Below are positions 20,008-29,599 of a DNA stretch of 64,000 bases, piece by piece (within the stretch, counting starts at the first letter, position 1; every line of letters begins with the position of its first letter). A model generated the notes under the pieces. The model had not been told where the DNA came from. It worked only from the letters and a program-made list of their open reading frames with translations, and did not search any database. Source of the DNA: Dendrophyllia cribrosa (taxonomy: Eukaryota > Cnidaria > Anthozoa > Scleractinia > Dendrophylliidae); NCBI GenBank assembly GCA_024195265.1, contig JAJLRJ010000010.1, positions 31,413,364-31,477,363 on the forward strand, read 5' to 3'. A program made the position numbers and the translations under genes.

Positions 20008-20728
20008 ATTAGAATTGTTTGATTTCTTGTTCTTGGTGTTTTAGTATTATTTTGTAAATAAGTAAAGGTATTGTAGCATGGCTTTGACCAAAAAAGGCCA
20101 AACTCTCCATGACACTGCCCCTTTAAGATCATCCATTAACTTTTTAACTCCCAAGAGTGCCAAAAATCAAAATTCTAGAAAATCCCAAATTCCATTTTGT
20201 AAAAATAATATTGAAAAACAAAATGGTGAGCTAGTTGATTTGTATGGAAAGATGAATGTATAATTATTCTGTACATACATGCGTCAATCAAAATGGTCAT
20301 TTCAGCCCAGTGATTTAACCGCAGTGTGCAGACCTGTTTTTTTTTAAGACTGTTCGCTGGCTATGCATGGCCTGCAATGATTTGGTTAAGATAAGACAGT
20401 GGTGAAGGAATTCACCCATAAAATGTGTTCAAAAAGAAAATACTTCCTGAAATAGAACATCCACAAAGCACAAAAACTGTGACAATGAGAAAATAATGAT
20501 GGGCGAGTCAGGACGGGCGCATCATAACTGGTGAATCATGCTTGGCAAAAACGGTTCTGCATAGCCCAATGAGATATTTATGGATGTTTTTTTTTTTTAT
20601 TTCAGTTAGTCAGTATTTGCTCTGTGAACTCAGTTTGTGTGAATTTCCTTCACAAAATTATAACTGATCATGGGCGGACCATGATGGGCAAATCATAGCC
20701 AGTGAATTATGTTTGAATAACCTGGGTC

Positions 20729-21100
20729 TGCATAGACCACTTTCATAATGGCGTTTGATTTATTTTTTCTTTTATATGTATGTTAATTAGCCTCACTGGC
20801 CTCATTTTAGAGTAAAAATTCTTTTGAATTTTGCACTGTTACCGAGGCCAGTAAGGCTAATTAACATACATATAAAAGAATAAATAAATCGGCCGCCATT
20901 ATGAAAGTGCAGGGGCGGATCCAGGATTTTTCTTAGGAGGGGGTGCACCTCTAAGGAATGACGTAACTGAAGGGTGACATAAACAAATTTTAAAAGCGAA
21001 CAACGCAGACTAGGTCATCTCAGGGGGGGGGGGGGGGATGCGCACCCCCTGCACCCTCCCCCTAGATCCGCCCCTGAAGTGGTCTATGCTGCAGTGAAAA
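20729..21100. mobile_element. Palindromic MITE interrupted by a second MITE
   Basis: The left arm 20729-20802 (GCATAGACCACTTTCATAATGG...) pairs with 20851-20909 and, after the inserted element, with 21077-21095. The arm is split exactly where the 20910-21076 element sits. Confidence 0.7.
20910..21076. mobile_element. Nested CAGGGGCGG...CCGCCCCTG MITE, 5-bp duplication
   Basis: 167 bases with ends CAGGGGCGGATCCAGGA and GATCCGCCCCTG, flanked by AAGTG at 20905-20909 and 21077-21081. The uninterrupted partner arm at 20735-20750 shows the original site. Ends beginning CAGGG with 5-bp duplications fit the hAT5-like group; that name is inference. Confidence 0.7.
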
Positions 21101-21415
21101 CGGCTGTAACTGTACAGACAGACCAGTTGTAAACTTAAGCAACTTGCATGTATTACTAGTTTACTTGTAAACCGTCAGCAGTCTCTTTTCCTAAAATGTA
21201 TTTTTTAGTGCGAGACGTATGTGTTGTAGGTTGAAATGAAATTCAGGTTAAAATGATTTCAACCCAGTTTGATTTTGAATTTCTTTTGTCTTTAATTCAT
21301 TATCATAAATCAGAAACAAAGGTACAGTAGAACCTCTACTAATGGTCACCTCCCTATAACGGCCATGTTTTCTTGTCGTGTTGGGGGAGGGTAAACTGCT
21401 GGCAGTCTATTATTA

Positions 21416-21821
21416 GGGACGGTTCATTATTTATGGGGATGACCGGGTCAGTAAAAAAGTTACCATACATGTAGAAATTTTTTGCTTCATAACGACAGAC
21501 TTTTAGTTTTCTTTTTGAGCCAAAATGACCGGGGTTTGAAAATGTCTTAATTACATGTATAATATACAGTGAACAATAAACCAGTTACATGTAGCTTTCT
21601 AAAAAATAATAGTTAGAAATGCAGTTGTACTGAGAAATGTACATGTACCCCATTAATCTTTTGTCAAGTTTTATACTTTATTTGAATAGGCTTTGAAAAA
21701 TTAATGATGCACCTAGACGGGCTTTGGAATTCTGACATGATTTTATGACAGGCTTTAAAAAAATAACAAAAAGCTATGTTACTTCCTGACCTGGTCATCC
21801 CCATAAATAATGAACCGTCCC
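21416..21821. mobile_element. Harbinger-like MITE, TTA duplication
   Basis: Ends GGGACGGTTCATTATTTATG and CATAAATAATGAACCGTCCC are perfect reverse complements, extended by GGGGATGACC and GGTCATCCCC. TTA lies on both sides (21413-21415, 21822-21824). No coding capacity. Confidence 0.7.
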
Positions 21822-22747
21822 TTAGTTCAAATATACTGTACATAGTATATTAATTGACATGTACATGTAGCTCCTAAGTAAAACCATCAGCCCTAAAAAA
21901 TTCCATCCTGTAGAAGAAAAAAGGATTACATACACTGTGAGTAAGTTTACATATAATAATACAGTGGAGCCCTGTAATACAATGTAATCTGGCCACCAAA
22001 ATCTAATCTTATAAATAATAGTAATTGGACTGAGGGGAGTACAATTCAGGGAGTAATCGGGTCAGTGATTTCAAATCTGGCCAAGTTGAGCATTGCTTCA
22101 AGGCTGGCAAGCGCTCTCAATCTTGAGTTTTCCAACCTAAATAATTTAATCTTCACATCACATTGTACATTAATTTAATGTGGTGGATTCTTTGGTAAAG
22201 TCCAAATACCAGTACACAAACTGTACAGTGTGTTTTCCCTGTATCAAGCTACATCTTTACAGTATTTGTGAAAATTACCAGCATCTTATGAACTACAGTG
22301 TACAGTGTATAATTTATGATTTATGATGAAAGTGTACATGTGCAAACAATGTAAGGTGATGGAGTTATATATGCTGGAAATTTTCTGCACTGCATTCAGT
22401 TATGATAAAAAAAAACAATTAAAATGCTTTTGGCAGCTAAGTACAGTAAGTATTTCATAGAATCAAGTTATTGATTGTCCCTTTTCCAGCTATGTTAATT
22501 TACAGGACTGTGCCCTTTCAGTTGCTCAGGTATCTCCAGGCTACAATGTACAATATACTAAGATGAATTTACTACATGTGTAATTTCTAACACAAAGTTA
22601 AAGTGCTGGGCACCCTAGATTTAATTGTTGAGAGCATTTAAGCCCCTATGGTCTTTATATTTATATATCAAGACTTTCTTAAAGGAGATGCAATTATTGT
22701 ATGTGTACATGTATATAGTAGAATTTGACTTTTCCTGTTAAATAATT

Positions 22748-22860
22748 GAAAATTAAACGAGACTTACCTGTAAGTCGAAGGTTGATTTGGATTCTATGAG
22801 TCATCAGCCGGGAGTGTAGGAGTTGTACGAGAGAGAGTGCAGCGCATGCGTCAAATCAGG
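22748..22860 (-). repeat. DIRS 3' terminal inverted repeat
   Basis: Contains GTCATCAGCC and GTACGAGAGAGAGTGCAGCG in the same order as the right-hand terminal repeat but inverted with respect to it; the segment AAGGTCG...GAGTG differs between the two. Confidence 0.85.
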
Positions 22861-22945
22861 CTTTAGAGTATTAAATAATGATCTCAATGACAAAAAACAA
22901 ACAAATCGATAGGGTGGGGATATAATAGAGATAGACAGGGAGGGC

Positions 22946-23072
22946 GTACAACTCCTACACTCCCGGCTGATGACTCATAGAATCCAAATCAACCTTCGAC
23001 TTACAGGTAAGTCTCGTTTAATTTTCAATTCTATTTCGTCATCAGCCAAGGTCGTTACGGAGTGGTACGAGA
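22946..23072. repeat. DIRS internal complementary region
   Basis: 22946-23027 is a perfect reverse complement of 22748-22829. 23028-23072 is the reverse complement of 27707-27751. The junction reads TTTTCAATTCTATTTCG. Confidence 0.9.
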
Positions 23073-23357
23073 TTTTAGAGCTGTCATTGAGACATTATAG
23101 ACCATGTAACAGTCAATGATAGAATAAAATTATTCCATTTTATTATGGACTCAAAACACAAACATGAGAAATAGTCCAAACATCGAATGTTCTTACAATC
23201 AATATGAACTGTAGTGTTAAAAGTAACGATCACAAGTGAGGGAAAAAATCACCTACGCCACAATATAACATTTTGGAAAAAATTCTGAACAGCAGGAAAG
23301 TAGACACCTTGGTGATGTGTGCTACAAACAAAAAGGGGAAAACTTAAGAATGTATTC

Positions 23358-24551
23358 TTAGGCAAGTGACTTCAAAATAGCCTCTCCGAAATTGAACTCA
23401 GACTCAGTTGGTTTGTGGTAGTATTGTTGGAAGGTCTTCTCGTTGGACCACCCTGCAGACAACATGATGTCTTTAATGCTAGCGCTATTGTCAGCAAGAA
23501 AGGAAGCGGAAGCGGCTCTCGTGCTGTGGCCTTTAAACTTCGATACATCAATACCAGCAGTAGATAGAACTCCTTTGCACCATCTGGAGATGGTATCCTT
23601 GCTAACTGGGCCATGTGGTTTAACATGACTGAGAAGCAATTGTTTCGAGCCATTTCGGAATTGACTTGTTCTTTTAATGTACTCCTTCAAATGTGTGATG
23701 ATACACAGTTTTTCGTCCCTTGGGTAGGATAAGAAGACGAGGGGTGTGATATGTGTTCCTACACGCGTCTGCTTCACTTTGTCAGTAACCTTGAAAATGC
23801 ACTTGTTTGTAGATAGATCCATGTTCTCAGTTGTTAAATACTTTATCGTTTGGCACCTCTGTCCGTTCAGCAGGCTCAGAAGAAATGTCAGCTTCAATGT
23901 GAGTTCTTTTAGGGCAAGTTCTGACGCTGAAGGTCTTCCACGAAAGTAAGACAATACAACACTCAAGTCCCAAATTGACTTGTATCGGGGCAAGGCGGGG
24001 CGAAGCTCGAAAATTCCTTTCATAAAACGCTTGACGATTGGTAACTGTCCAAATGGCACAGATGTGTTAACGTTCAACTGCAAGATAGACGATAACATGC
24101 TCCTAGCAGTATTGATAGTACTGTATGAAGAACCCTTTTCATACAGCATGGACAAGAAATCTAAGGCCATAGGTAGAGGGGGTGATAAATTATCACAGTG
24201 TTTTTGCTTACAAAACTCTAGCCATTTCTGAAGATAGCTCTGATACTGGGAGGTTGTGCCATCTCGCCACGATGCAATGATGACGTCTATTGATCTAGTG
24301 GTGAGGCCAAGGCCTTCGAGTTGTTTCCTGACAGTAGACAGATAAGGAGACTCATTTTCTTGTGCAATGGATGGTTGGTTTCTGGGGATTCGGGAAGACT
24401 CAGAAGTGTCCTGGATGGTGGGAGGGTGACTGGTGGAAGGAGGAGAAGAGATGTCAGAATTGGGTACCATGACTGAGTTGGCCACTTTGGCACAACCATT
24501 ACCCCTGTCGCTCTGTCCTGGATGATCTTCTGAAGTACTCGTAGAACACAA
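23358..24551 (-). CDS. DIRS tyrosine recombinase
   Basis: A 397-residue frame with the tyrosine-recombinase signature: Arg in LNGQRCQTIKY near 230, HxxR in GHSTRAAS near 341, Trp in SAGWSNEKTF near 368, nucleophile Tyr in FQQYYHKP near 379. A SAM-like N-terminal core-binding domain (about 60-160) precedes it. It inserts the circular cDNA without target duplication. Its first 88 codons overlap the RT ORF in another frame, normal for DIRS. The first 60 residues are Ser/Pro-rich linker. The ATG at 24551 is only the first available; expression by frameshift or internal initiation cannot be excluded. Confidence 0.9.
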   Translation of the reverse strand: MCSTSTSEDHPGQSDRGNGCAKVANSVMVPNSDISSPPSTSHPPTIQDTSESSRIPRNQPSIAQENESPYLSTVRKQLEGLGLTTRSIDVIIASWRDGTTSQYQSYLQKWLEFCKQKHCDNLSPPLPMALDFLSMLYEKGSSYSTINTARSMLSSILQLNVNTSVPFGQLPIVKRFMKGIFELRPALPRYKSIWDLSVVLSYFRGRPSASELALKELTLKLTFLLSLLNGQRCQTIKYLTTENMDLSTNKCIFKVTDKVKQTRVGTHITPLVFLSYPRDEKLCIITHLKEYIKRTSQFRNGSKQLLLSHVKPHGPVSKDTISRWCKGVLSTAGIDVSKFKGHSTRAASASFLADNSASIKDIMLSAGWSNEKTFQQYYHKPTESEFNFGEAILKSLA

Positions 24552-26290
24552 CTAAATGGTGGAAAACAATAAAATCTAGTCTGAGCCCATGAGATAGTAA
24601 ATGCATTAATATATAATGCCTCAGGGTCAGGTCTGAATGAGCAATATATAGGGAATTGTCTATTCAGTCTAGACGCAAATAAATCGATTTCTGGTTTAAA
24701 ATCAAGGGTGTCAAGCGCATGATTCAAATTCGTGGGGTTGATCATCCATTCAGTATCCTGAGTGTGAAAGTGTCTGGATTCTCTATCAGCTCTGACATTG
24801 GAAGAGCCAGGGATATGGGCAGCAGTGAGCCATGTTATGTTGTGCAAAATGCTAAATTCCCAAATTTGTACTGCAATAGAGTGACAATCAATACTATGAC
24901 ATGTGCCCATATTATTTATGACAGCAACAGCTGTAGTGTTGTCAATCATAAGTTTAACATGCTTTCCTGAAAGGGAAGTTTGAAAACATTTAAGAGCAAA
25001 TAGTGCTGCCAGAAGCTCAAGGTAGTTTATATGATGTTGGGCCTCAGTAGTTAACCATCTCCCCCCTGTGGAGGTTTCATTCATAACAGCACCCCAACCC
25101 ATGAGGGAAGCATCAGAGTATAGCGTAATGTCAACTGGAGGATTACAAATGGTATTATAGCTGGCATCTAAATTATTTAGCCACCATCTCATTTCAAACA
25201 CTCCTCTCTCCGAAATAGCCATGTCAGCTTCAAAATCTCCTTTAGAGTGTTTGAGAGCGTTAATTTTATCCATCTCTAGATACCTATAATAGAGTGCTCC
25301 ATATTTTACAGCTGGTAAACTCGATACCAGATAGCCAATAAGTCTGGCGATGTCTCGAATCCTGAGAGAACATGCATTGTGTATGGTGGACACCAGTAGT
25401 TCTTTTATCTTACCTATCTTACCCTCCGTAAGTGTGACTATCATTTTTACCGAATCAATAACAAATCCCAAGAAAACAATTTTCTGCTCTGGGATGAGCA
25501 CAGATTTTTCTGGATGAATAACCAAACCGAGGGTGTCCAGCATCTGAACAGAATCAATGACATTAACTGTGCATTTCTGGTATGTACTGCCCTGCAAGTA
25601 TATATCATCAATATATCCACTAACAATGTGGTTCATTAGCCTCAGATGAGACAGTGGTGGTTTCATCATCTTAGTGAATTTTCGGGGACAGGTAGAGAGA
25701 CCATTAGGAAACACTGTATATTTATAGAGTGTTCCGTTGTAAATGAACTTGAGATACTTTTGAAACTGAGGGTGAATTCTAACGCTATAATAAGCATCCT
25801 TTAAATCTAAAGATGCCATCCAACAACCTGGAGTTACCAGATCTAAAATGGTACGTATGGTGTCCATCTTGAAATGTGAATTCTTTATAAACGAGTTCAA
25901 TTTCTTTAAATTTAGGATAAGTCTGACAGTACCATCCTTTTTAGGTACAGTAAATATAGGAGAAATGAATTCACCAGGCTCATGTACACAGGATACAATA
26001 ACTCCTTTATCCCGGAGACTACAGATTTCCTTATCAACAAGGCTCTTGTATTCTCTTTGTATAGAGTTAGGAGGATATGCCAACTGGCTTGGTGGTTCAG
26101 AGATGAATTCCATACAATCACCTGAAATAGTTTGAAGAATATTACCATCTGTAGTTAGTTTCTCCCATTCATGTAGGTAAAGAGTTAATTGACCCCCTCT
26201 AAAAAACTTAACCTGAGCTCGTAGATAGGGGATAAGAAAAGAGTCTGTGTACTCTGGAAACTCATTTACCTTGGTTTTGAGGACATTCAA
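24287..26290 (-). CDS. DIRS reverse transcriptase - RNase H - methyltransferase-like polyprotein
   Basis: A 667-codon open frame. The RT core has RLILNLKKLN near 120, LDLKDAYYSV near 165, FPNGLSTCPRKFTK near 195 and the active-site YIDD near 227. RNase H follows (LYSDASLMGWGAV near 392, YLELLAALFAL, LMIDNTTAV). Near 540 EIDLFASRLNRQF starts the methyltransferase-like region found in DIRS elements. It makes cDNA from element RNA. The frame begins one nucleotide before the gag stop, in the -1 frame, with TTG rather than ATG, so translation probably depends on frameshifting or reinitiation at the gag end. Confidence 0.92.
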   Translation of the reverse strand: MNVLKTKVNEFPEYTDSFLIPYLRAQVKFFRGGQLTLYLHEWEKLTTDGNILQTISGDCMEFISEPPSQLAYPPNSIQREYKSLVDKEICSLRDKGVIVSCVHEPGEFISPIFTVPKKDGTVRLILNLKKLNSFIKNSHFKMDTIRTILDLVTPGCWMASLDLKDAYYSVRIHPQFQKYLKFIYNGTLYKYTVFPNGLSTCPRKFTKMMKPPLSHLRLMNHIVSGYIDDIYLQGSTYQKCTVNVIDSVQMLDTLGLVIHPEKSVLIPEQKIVFLGFVIDSVKMIVTLTEGKIGKIKELLVSTIHNACSLRIRDIARLIGYLVSSLPAVKYGALYYRYLEMDKINALKHSKGDFEADMAISERGVFEMRWWLNNLDASYNTICNPPVDITLYSDASLMGWGAVMNETSTGGRWLTTEAQHHINYLELLAALFALKCFQTSLSGKHVKLMIDNTTAVAVINNMGTCHSIDCHSIAVQIWEFSILHNITWLTAAHIPGSSNVRADRESRHFHTQDTEWMINPTNLNHALDTLDFKPEIDLFASRLNRQFPIYCSFRPDPEALYINAFTISWAQTRFYCFPPFSCVLRVLQKIIQDRATGVMVVPKWPTQSWYPILTSLLLLPPVTLPPSRTLLSLPESPETNHPLHKKMSLLICLLSGNNSKALASPLDQ

Positions 26291-27468
26291 TTCTTTGTGA
26301 AATTCTTCTTGTGTTGGAAGGACCGATTTTGTTGTTGATTTTTTCTGGGGGGATAAGCATTCCCCCCTCTTCCCTCCAAAAAAGGCTTACTCTGGTGACC
26401 TCTGAACTGGTTTGCTCTGAACTGGCCATTGTAGTGGCTTTTTGAGGAAGCATTCCCCTTGTTATTGTGTGTTACTTTATTCATTATGTTATTGGTTGTC
26501 TTAAGCTCCTGTAGGGTTTTGGGTAAATCTTCCCCAAAAAGGAGTTTCCCCGGTTTGAAAGTCCTCGAACAGGCCTGTTTGAACTCTTGATTCAAATACG
26601 GTCGTATGGCATCCCTTCGTTTGAAGGAGAGTTCCTTGTGTACATGCCCAATCAGAGCTACAGAATCAGTCAAACTGGGTATAAGAGCTTTATAATTCGG
26701 GCAAGTTTTCTTTTCCCTGTGACTGAGCAAATCATCGACAGTGATAATAATGGCACTCGACACCTTTAGTAACGTGTCCTGTAGCACCGATACTCTGATG
26801 TCTGACCTTTTGGAATTTGTGGTAAGATTTCCCCAAATCTCTGGGTTGACTTTGGGTACAGATAATGCTACACAATTACTAGGTATTTTATACTTCTGAA
26901 GTATTTCTTTACGTTTCTCAACACTGTATTCAGTGTGGAACTTGTCATTTACAAGTTTCGACAATTTTTCTGAGACTGGAGGTCCAGCTTCGTCTGAAGC
27001 GTTCAGCGCGGTGGTAATTTGAGTCAGCAACTCATCGTTGTTCAACTCATTATCCTCCGAGTGCCCCTCGTCCAGACTGTCATTGCCAAATAGGCTAAGT
27101 GCATCGACGTCTTGGTGCATGGGATCGTCTTCATTTGAGACAGAATATGCTTCATCTGAAGCACTGTCATGTACTTCTTGTGAAGTAGTTTCTTTAGCTT
27201 TCTCTGAAGCTTTGACAGTAGAATTAGATTCATTTGAATCACGTTTCATTCTTTTAGCCGAGGTCGAGTCTGACTCCTGGCTTGACTTACGTTTGTGCTG
27301 CATTAGCTCACAAAGCATTGCGTTTGAAGAAGTCATATTCTTCTGCATTTCAGTTAGAACCGTAAGGAGGGTTTTTGAGATGCCGGGATCCACCACAACA
27401 TCATTAGCAAGAGCGACAGGAGGCAGCTCCTTGTCGCCGGGACCTTCGGCGGCCATGCTTTCATTCAC
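26287..27468 (-). CDS. DIRS Gag-like protein
   Basis: A 393-residue ORF starting MNESMAAEGPGDKELPP. It is acidic and Ser-rich in the first 150 residues, has a folded middle, and a basic Gln/Asn/Gly-rich tail (about 345-393) that could bind RNA. No CCHC knuckle is present, usual for DIRS gag. Position upstream of RT, plus the overlapping stop, define it. The sequence itself is poorly conserved between elements. Confidence 0.8.
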   Translation of the reverse strand: MNESMAAEGPGDKELPPVALANDVVVDPGISKTLLTVLTEMQKNMTSSNAMLCELMQHKRKSSQESDSTSAKRMKRDSNESNSTVKASEKAKETTSQEVHDSASDEAYSVSNEDDPMHQDVDALSLFGNDSLDEGHSEDNELNNDELLTQITTALNASDEAGPPVSEKLSKLVNDKFHTEYSVEKRKEILQKYKIPSNCVALSVPKVNPEIWGNLTTNSKRSDIRVSVLQDTLLKVSSAIIITVDDLLSHREKKTCPNYKALIPSLTDSVALIGHVHKELSFKRRDAIRPYLNQEFKQACSRTFKPGKLLFGEDLPKTLQELKTTNNIMNKVTHNNKGNASSKSHYNGQFRANQFRGHQSKPFLEGRGGNAYPPRKNQQQNRSFQHKKNFTKN

Positions 27469-27680
27469 TGTAAAAAAGAGCGGGAAACACGTAAAACGAA
27501 AAAATTTTCAATTCAGGACGATAAATCTCACTAAACTTGCCGCAGATATCGACAGTCAGTCGTTTCCAAGTAAACTGGCGATGAACAGTTCGGTTACCTG
27601 TAAATATAACGCAGAAAACAGAGATAAAAGCACCAAAACTGTAAAGTGCGACCCGATTTCAACGCAAGGACTACACAACT

Positions 27681-27751
27681 GATTTGACGCATGCGCTGCA
27701 CTCTCTCTCGTACCACTCCGTAACGACCTTGGCTGATGACGAAATAGAATT
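27681..27751 (-). repeat. DIRS 5' terminal inverted repeat
   Basis: On the minus strand: ATTCTATTTCGTCATCAGCC, then GTTACGGAGTGGTACGAGAG and GCATGCGTCAAATCAG. It shares its inner half with 22748-22860, and its outer 45 bases are complementary to 23028-23072. Confidence 0.85.
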
Positions 27752-29595
27752 ACATGTACAGTATGTGCTGTATTTAAAGGCACTGTCAACAGGTTTTCTC
27801 TGTCATGTGGAATGACAACCGAAATCCACTTTTGACCTGTACGTACATTTTTGGAAGAAATTGAAGGCTATCAAAACTGCGGCCAAGTTGAAGTGCTGTA
27901 TACAACCTCCAAACAACTACTCAATCTCTTGCTTAAGTTTAGTTATTAATTCAACCAATCTGCATTTCTTTTTTATGGAATGACATATCATCTTTAATTT
28001 GGCAAATAACATTTATCAGGTATAAATTCATGTTTCTCCCCTTTGATGAGCGAGTTAAAGTCAACTCAAAAGGGGTGTTAGTAAAGGGCAGTGAATACCA
28101 CCCAACATAACAACAGAAACTGCATCAACATAAATTTATACTGCCTTGTCCTGGCCTCATAGTTCTCACTAACAAGCGTTGAGTTACACTTGAGTAAGTT
28201 ATTAAGTATAAGGCAGCGAATGCAACCTTACTCAATAGCTGGGTTACAGCACGATTAAGACCAGAACTCAGACTCCAAACATGCCATTGAAAGATTCGCT
28301 TATGAATTCTTAAAATTTCTTGCTTGATGTCTACAAGAATTATATATTTCTTTTCAATAACATTTTTGTTTATTAGGTCAATTACTTGTCATATTTTGTT
28401 ATATTTTAAAGCTGAGTCACCAAAAATGTACTGCACGCACAGAGGGTGAAATCTGTCATTTTTTATGACATTGAAATTACCAAACATTGTATACGTACAT
28501 AGTGAAACAACAGAATCTTACTGCATCATCCCAAGTTGTGTAATTGGAAGTCTGTAACTGTTATCGTAGCTTTTTTCATTAGTCATCAGTTTGAAATTTT
28601 TTTTCGCAGTTTTGTGCTATCGGTGGACAAGGATTTGACATCCAAAGTCAATGGTCTTATGGCCATATGGTTTCCTACGCATGGATGACCAATGGCCCCA
28701 GCTAATAAAAAGAAAATGATACTGTACTTCATGTTAAAAATCAACATCACTTGAACAGATCGAATTACAAGATTAAGAAATATTACTAGAAGTAATCACA
28801 GATTAAAGTGCGTCTCCTTAGGTACCTCGTTGTGACATGGCATTCGCGTTTCAGGCATGTTTCTGGTTCTGTGACGTTTCAAGATGGCGCAGATTTGGTA
28901 CCGACACTTTTCTTGATTCGTTCCGCTTAGACGACGCGCTAAGCATGCTGGATACTATTGTGACGTTTCAAGATGGCGCAGATTTGGTACCGACACTTTT
29001 CTCGATTCGTTCCGCCTAGCCGACAAGATTAGGAAGCGTCTCCTTCGTCGACGCAATAATTCAAGCTTTAGTTTCTTATAAGCTTATTTATTTAAATGAG
29101 CAGGCTGAAATTGGTTCTGTCCTGGCTAGTGTACCGATATACAAAGACAAAAACAAGACTAAACAATAGACTACACTGGACAGAACACAATGCAAAATCC
29201 CTTGTGAGGACTGTGAATACGTACACCAAGACAGAGCCATGAAATTCGCAGAAAATCTTCGGTGCAGGCAAACAAAAATAATATTTCAACTGGTTTACAT
29301 TGTTAACGTAAGCTTCCTTACCTTTGGGATCGCATGGGCGGTAAGAATGAAGCGTTTGAATTGGTGGAGCTTTGAAGAAGCCAACATGGCGGACAAACTG
29401 GACTTGACGATGCTTGTACGATGGAAGCAATCGTATGCATAGCGATCGTTGATATGTCGTAAAAACATTGCATACAGCTTATTTAGAAAACGTGGAACGA
29501 GAAAAAGGCTCAGATCACAAGCTGTCCTTCCAAAGCAAGTGAAATTTTGAGCGCTGAAGCGAGCAGCAAGACAGTTCGTTGAAAGAAGCGCCAAA
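27752..29595. other. Intergenic, no supported gene
   Basis: Contains an imperfect direct duplication (GTGACGTTTCAAGATGGCGC at about 28872 and 28961, period about 89 bases). At 29320-29440 a minus-strand ORF ends at a good donor (CCCAAAG/GTAAGG), which could be a stray first exon, but nothing follows it that I can recognise. Confidence 0.4.
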
Positions 29596-29599
29596 TTAA

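Larger units (their letters stand above)
19355..22743. other. Gene-free repeat-rich stretch
   Basis: No supported gene. It contains the MITEs listed at 19697-20007, 20729-21100 and 21416-21821, diverged direct repeats around 20500-20720 (GATGGGC...ATCATA phrases), a G-run at about 21023-21036, and scattered TACAGT-type repeat ends (21326, 21960). Confidence 0.5.
22744..27751 (-). mobile_element. DIRS-type tyrosine-recombinase retrotransposon, apparently complete
   Basis: It reads right to left: 5' inverted repeat (about 27681-27751), gag, RT-RNaseH-methyltransferase-like ORF, overlapping tyrosine recombinase, internal complementary region (22946-23072), 3' inverted repeat (22748-22860). The two terminal repeats share GTACGAGAGAGAGTGCAGCG and GTCATCAGCC. 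The complementary region is the reverse complement of the outer 82 bases of the left end fused to the outer 45 of the right end, as DIRS circles require. AATT is found at both edges and at the fused junction; no target duplication, as expected for recombinase insertion. All three ORFs are open, so this copy may be active. Confidence 0.92.

Noticed and set aside
23372..23653. Alternative frame inside the DIRS recombinase
   Set aside because: Shadow frame of the recombinase ORF.
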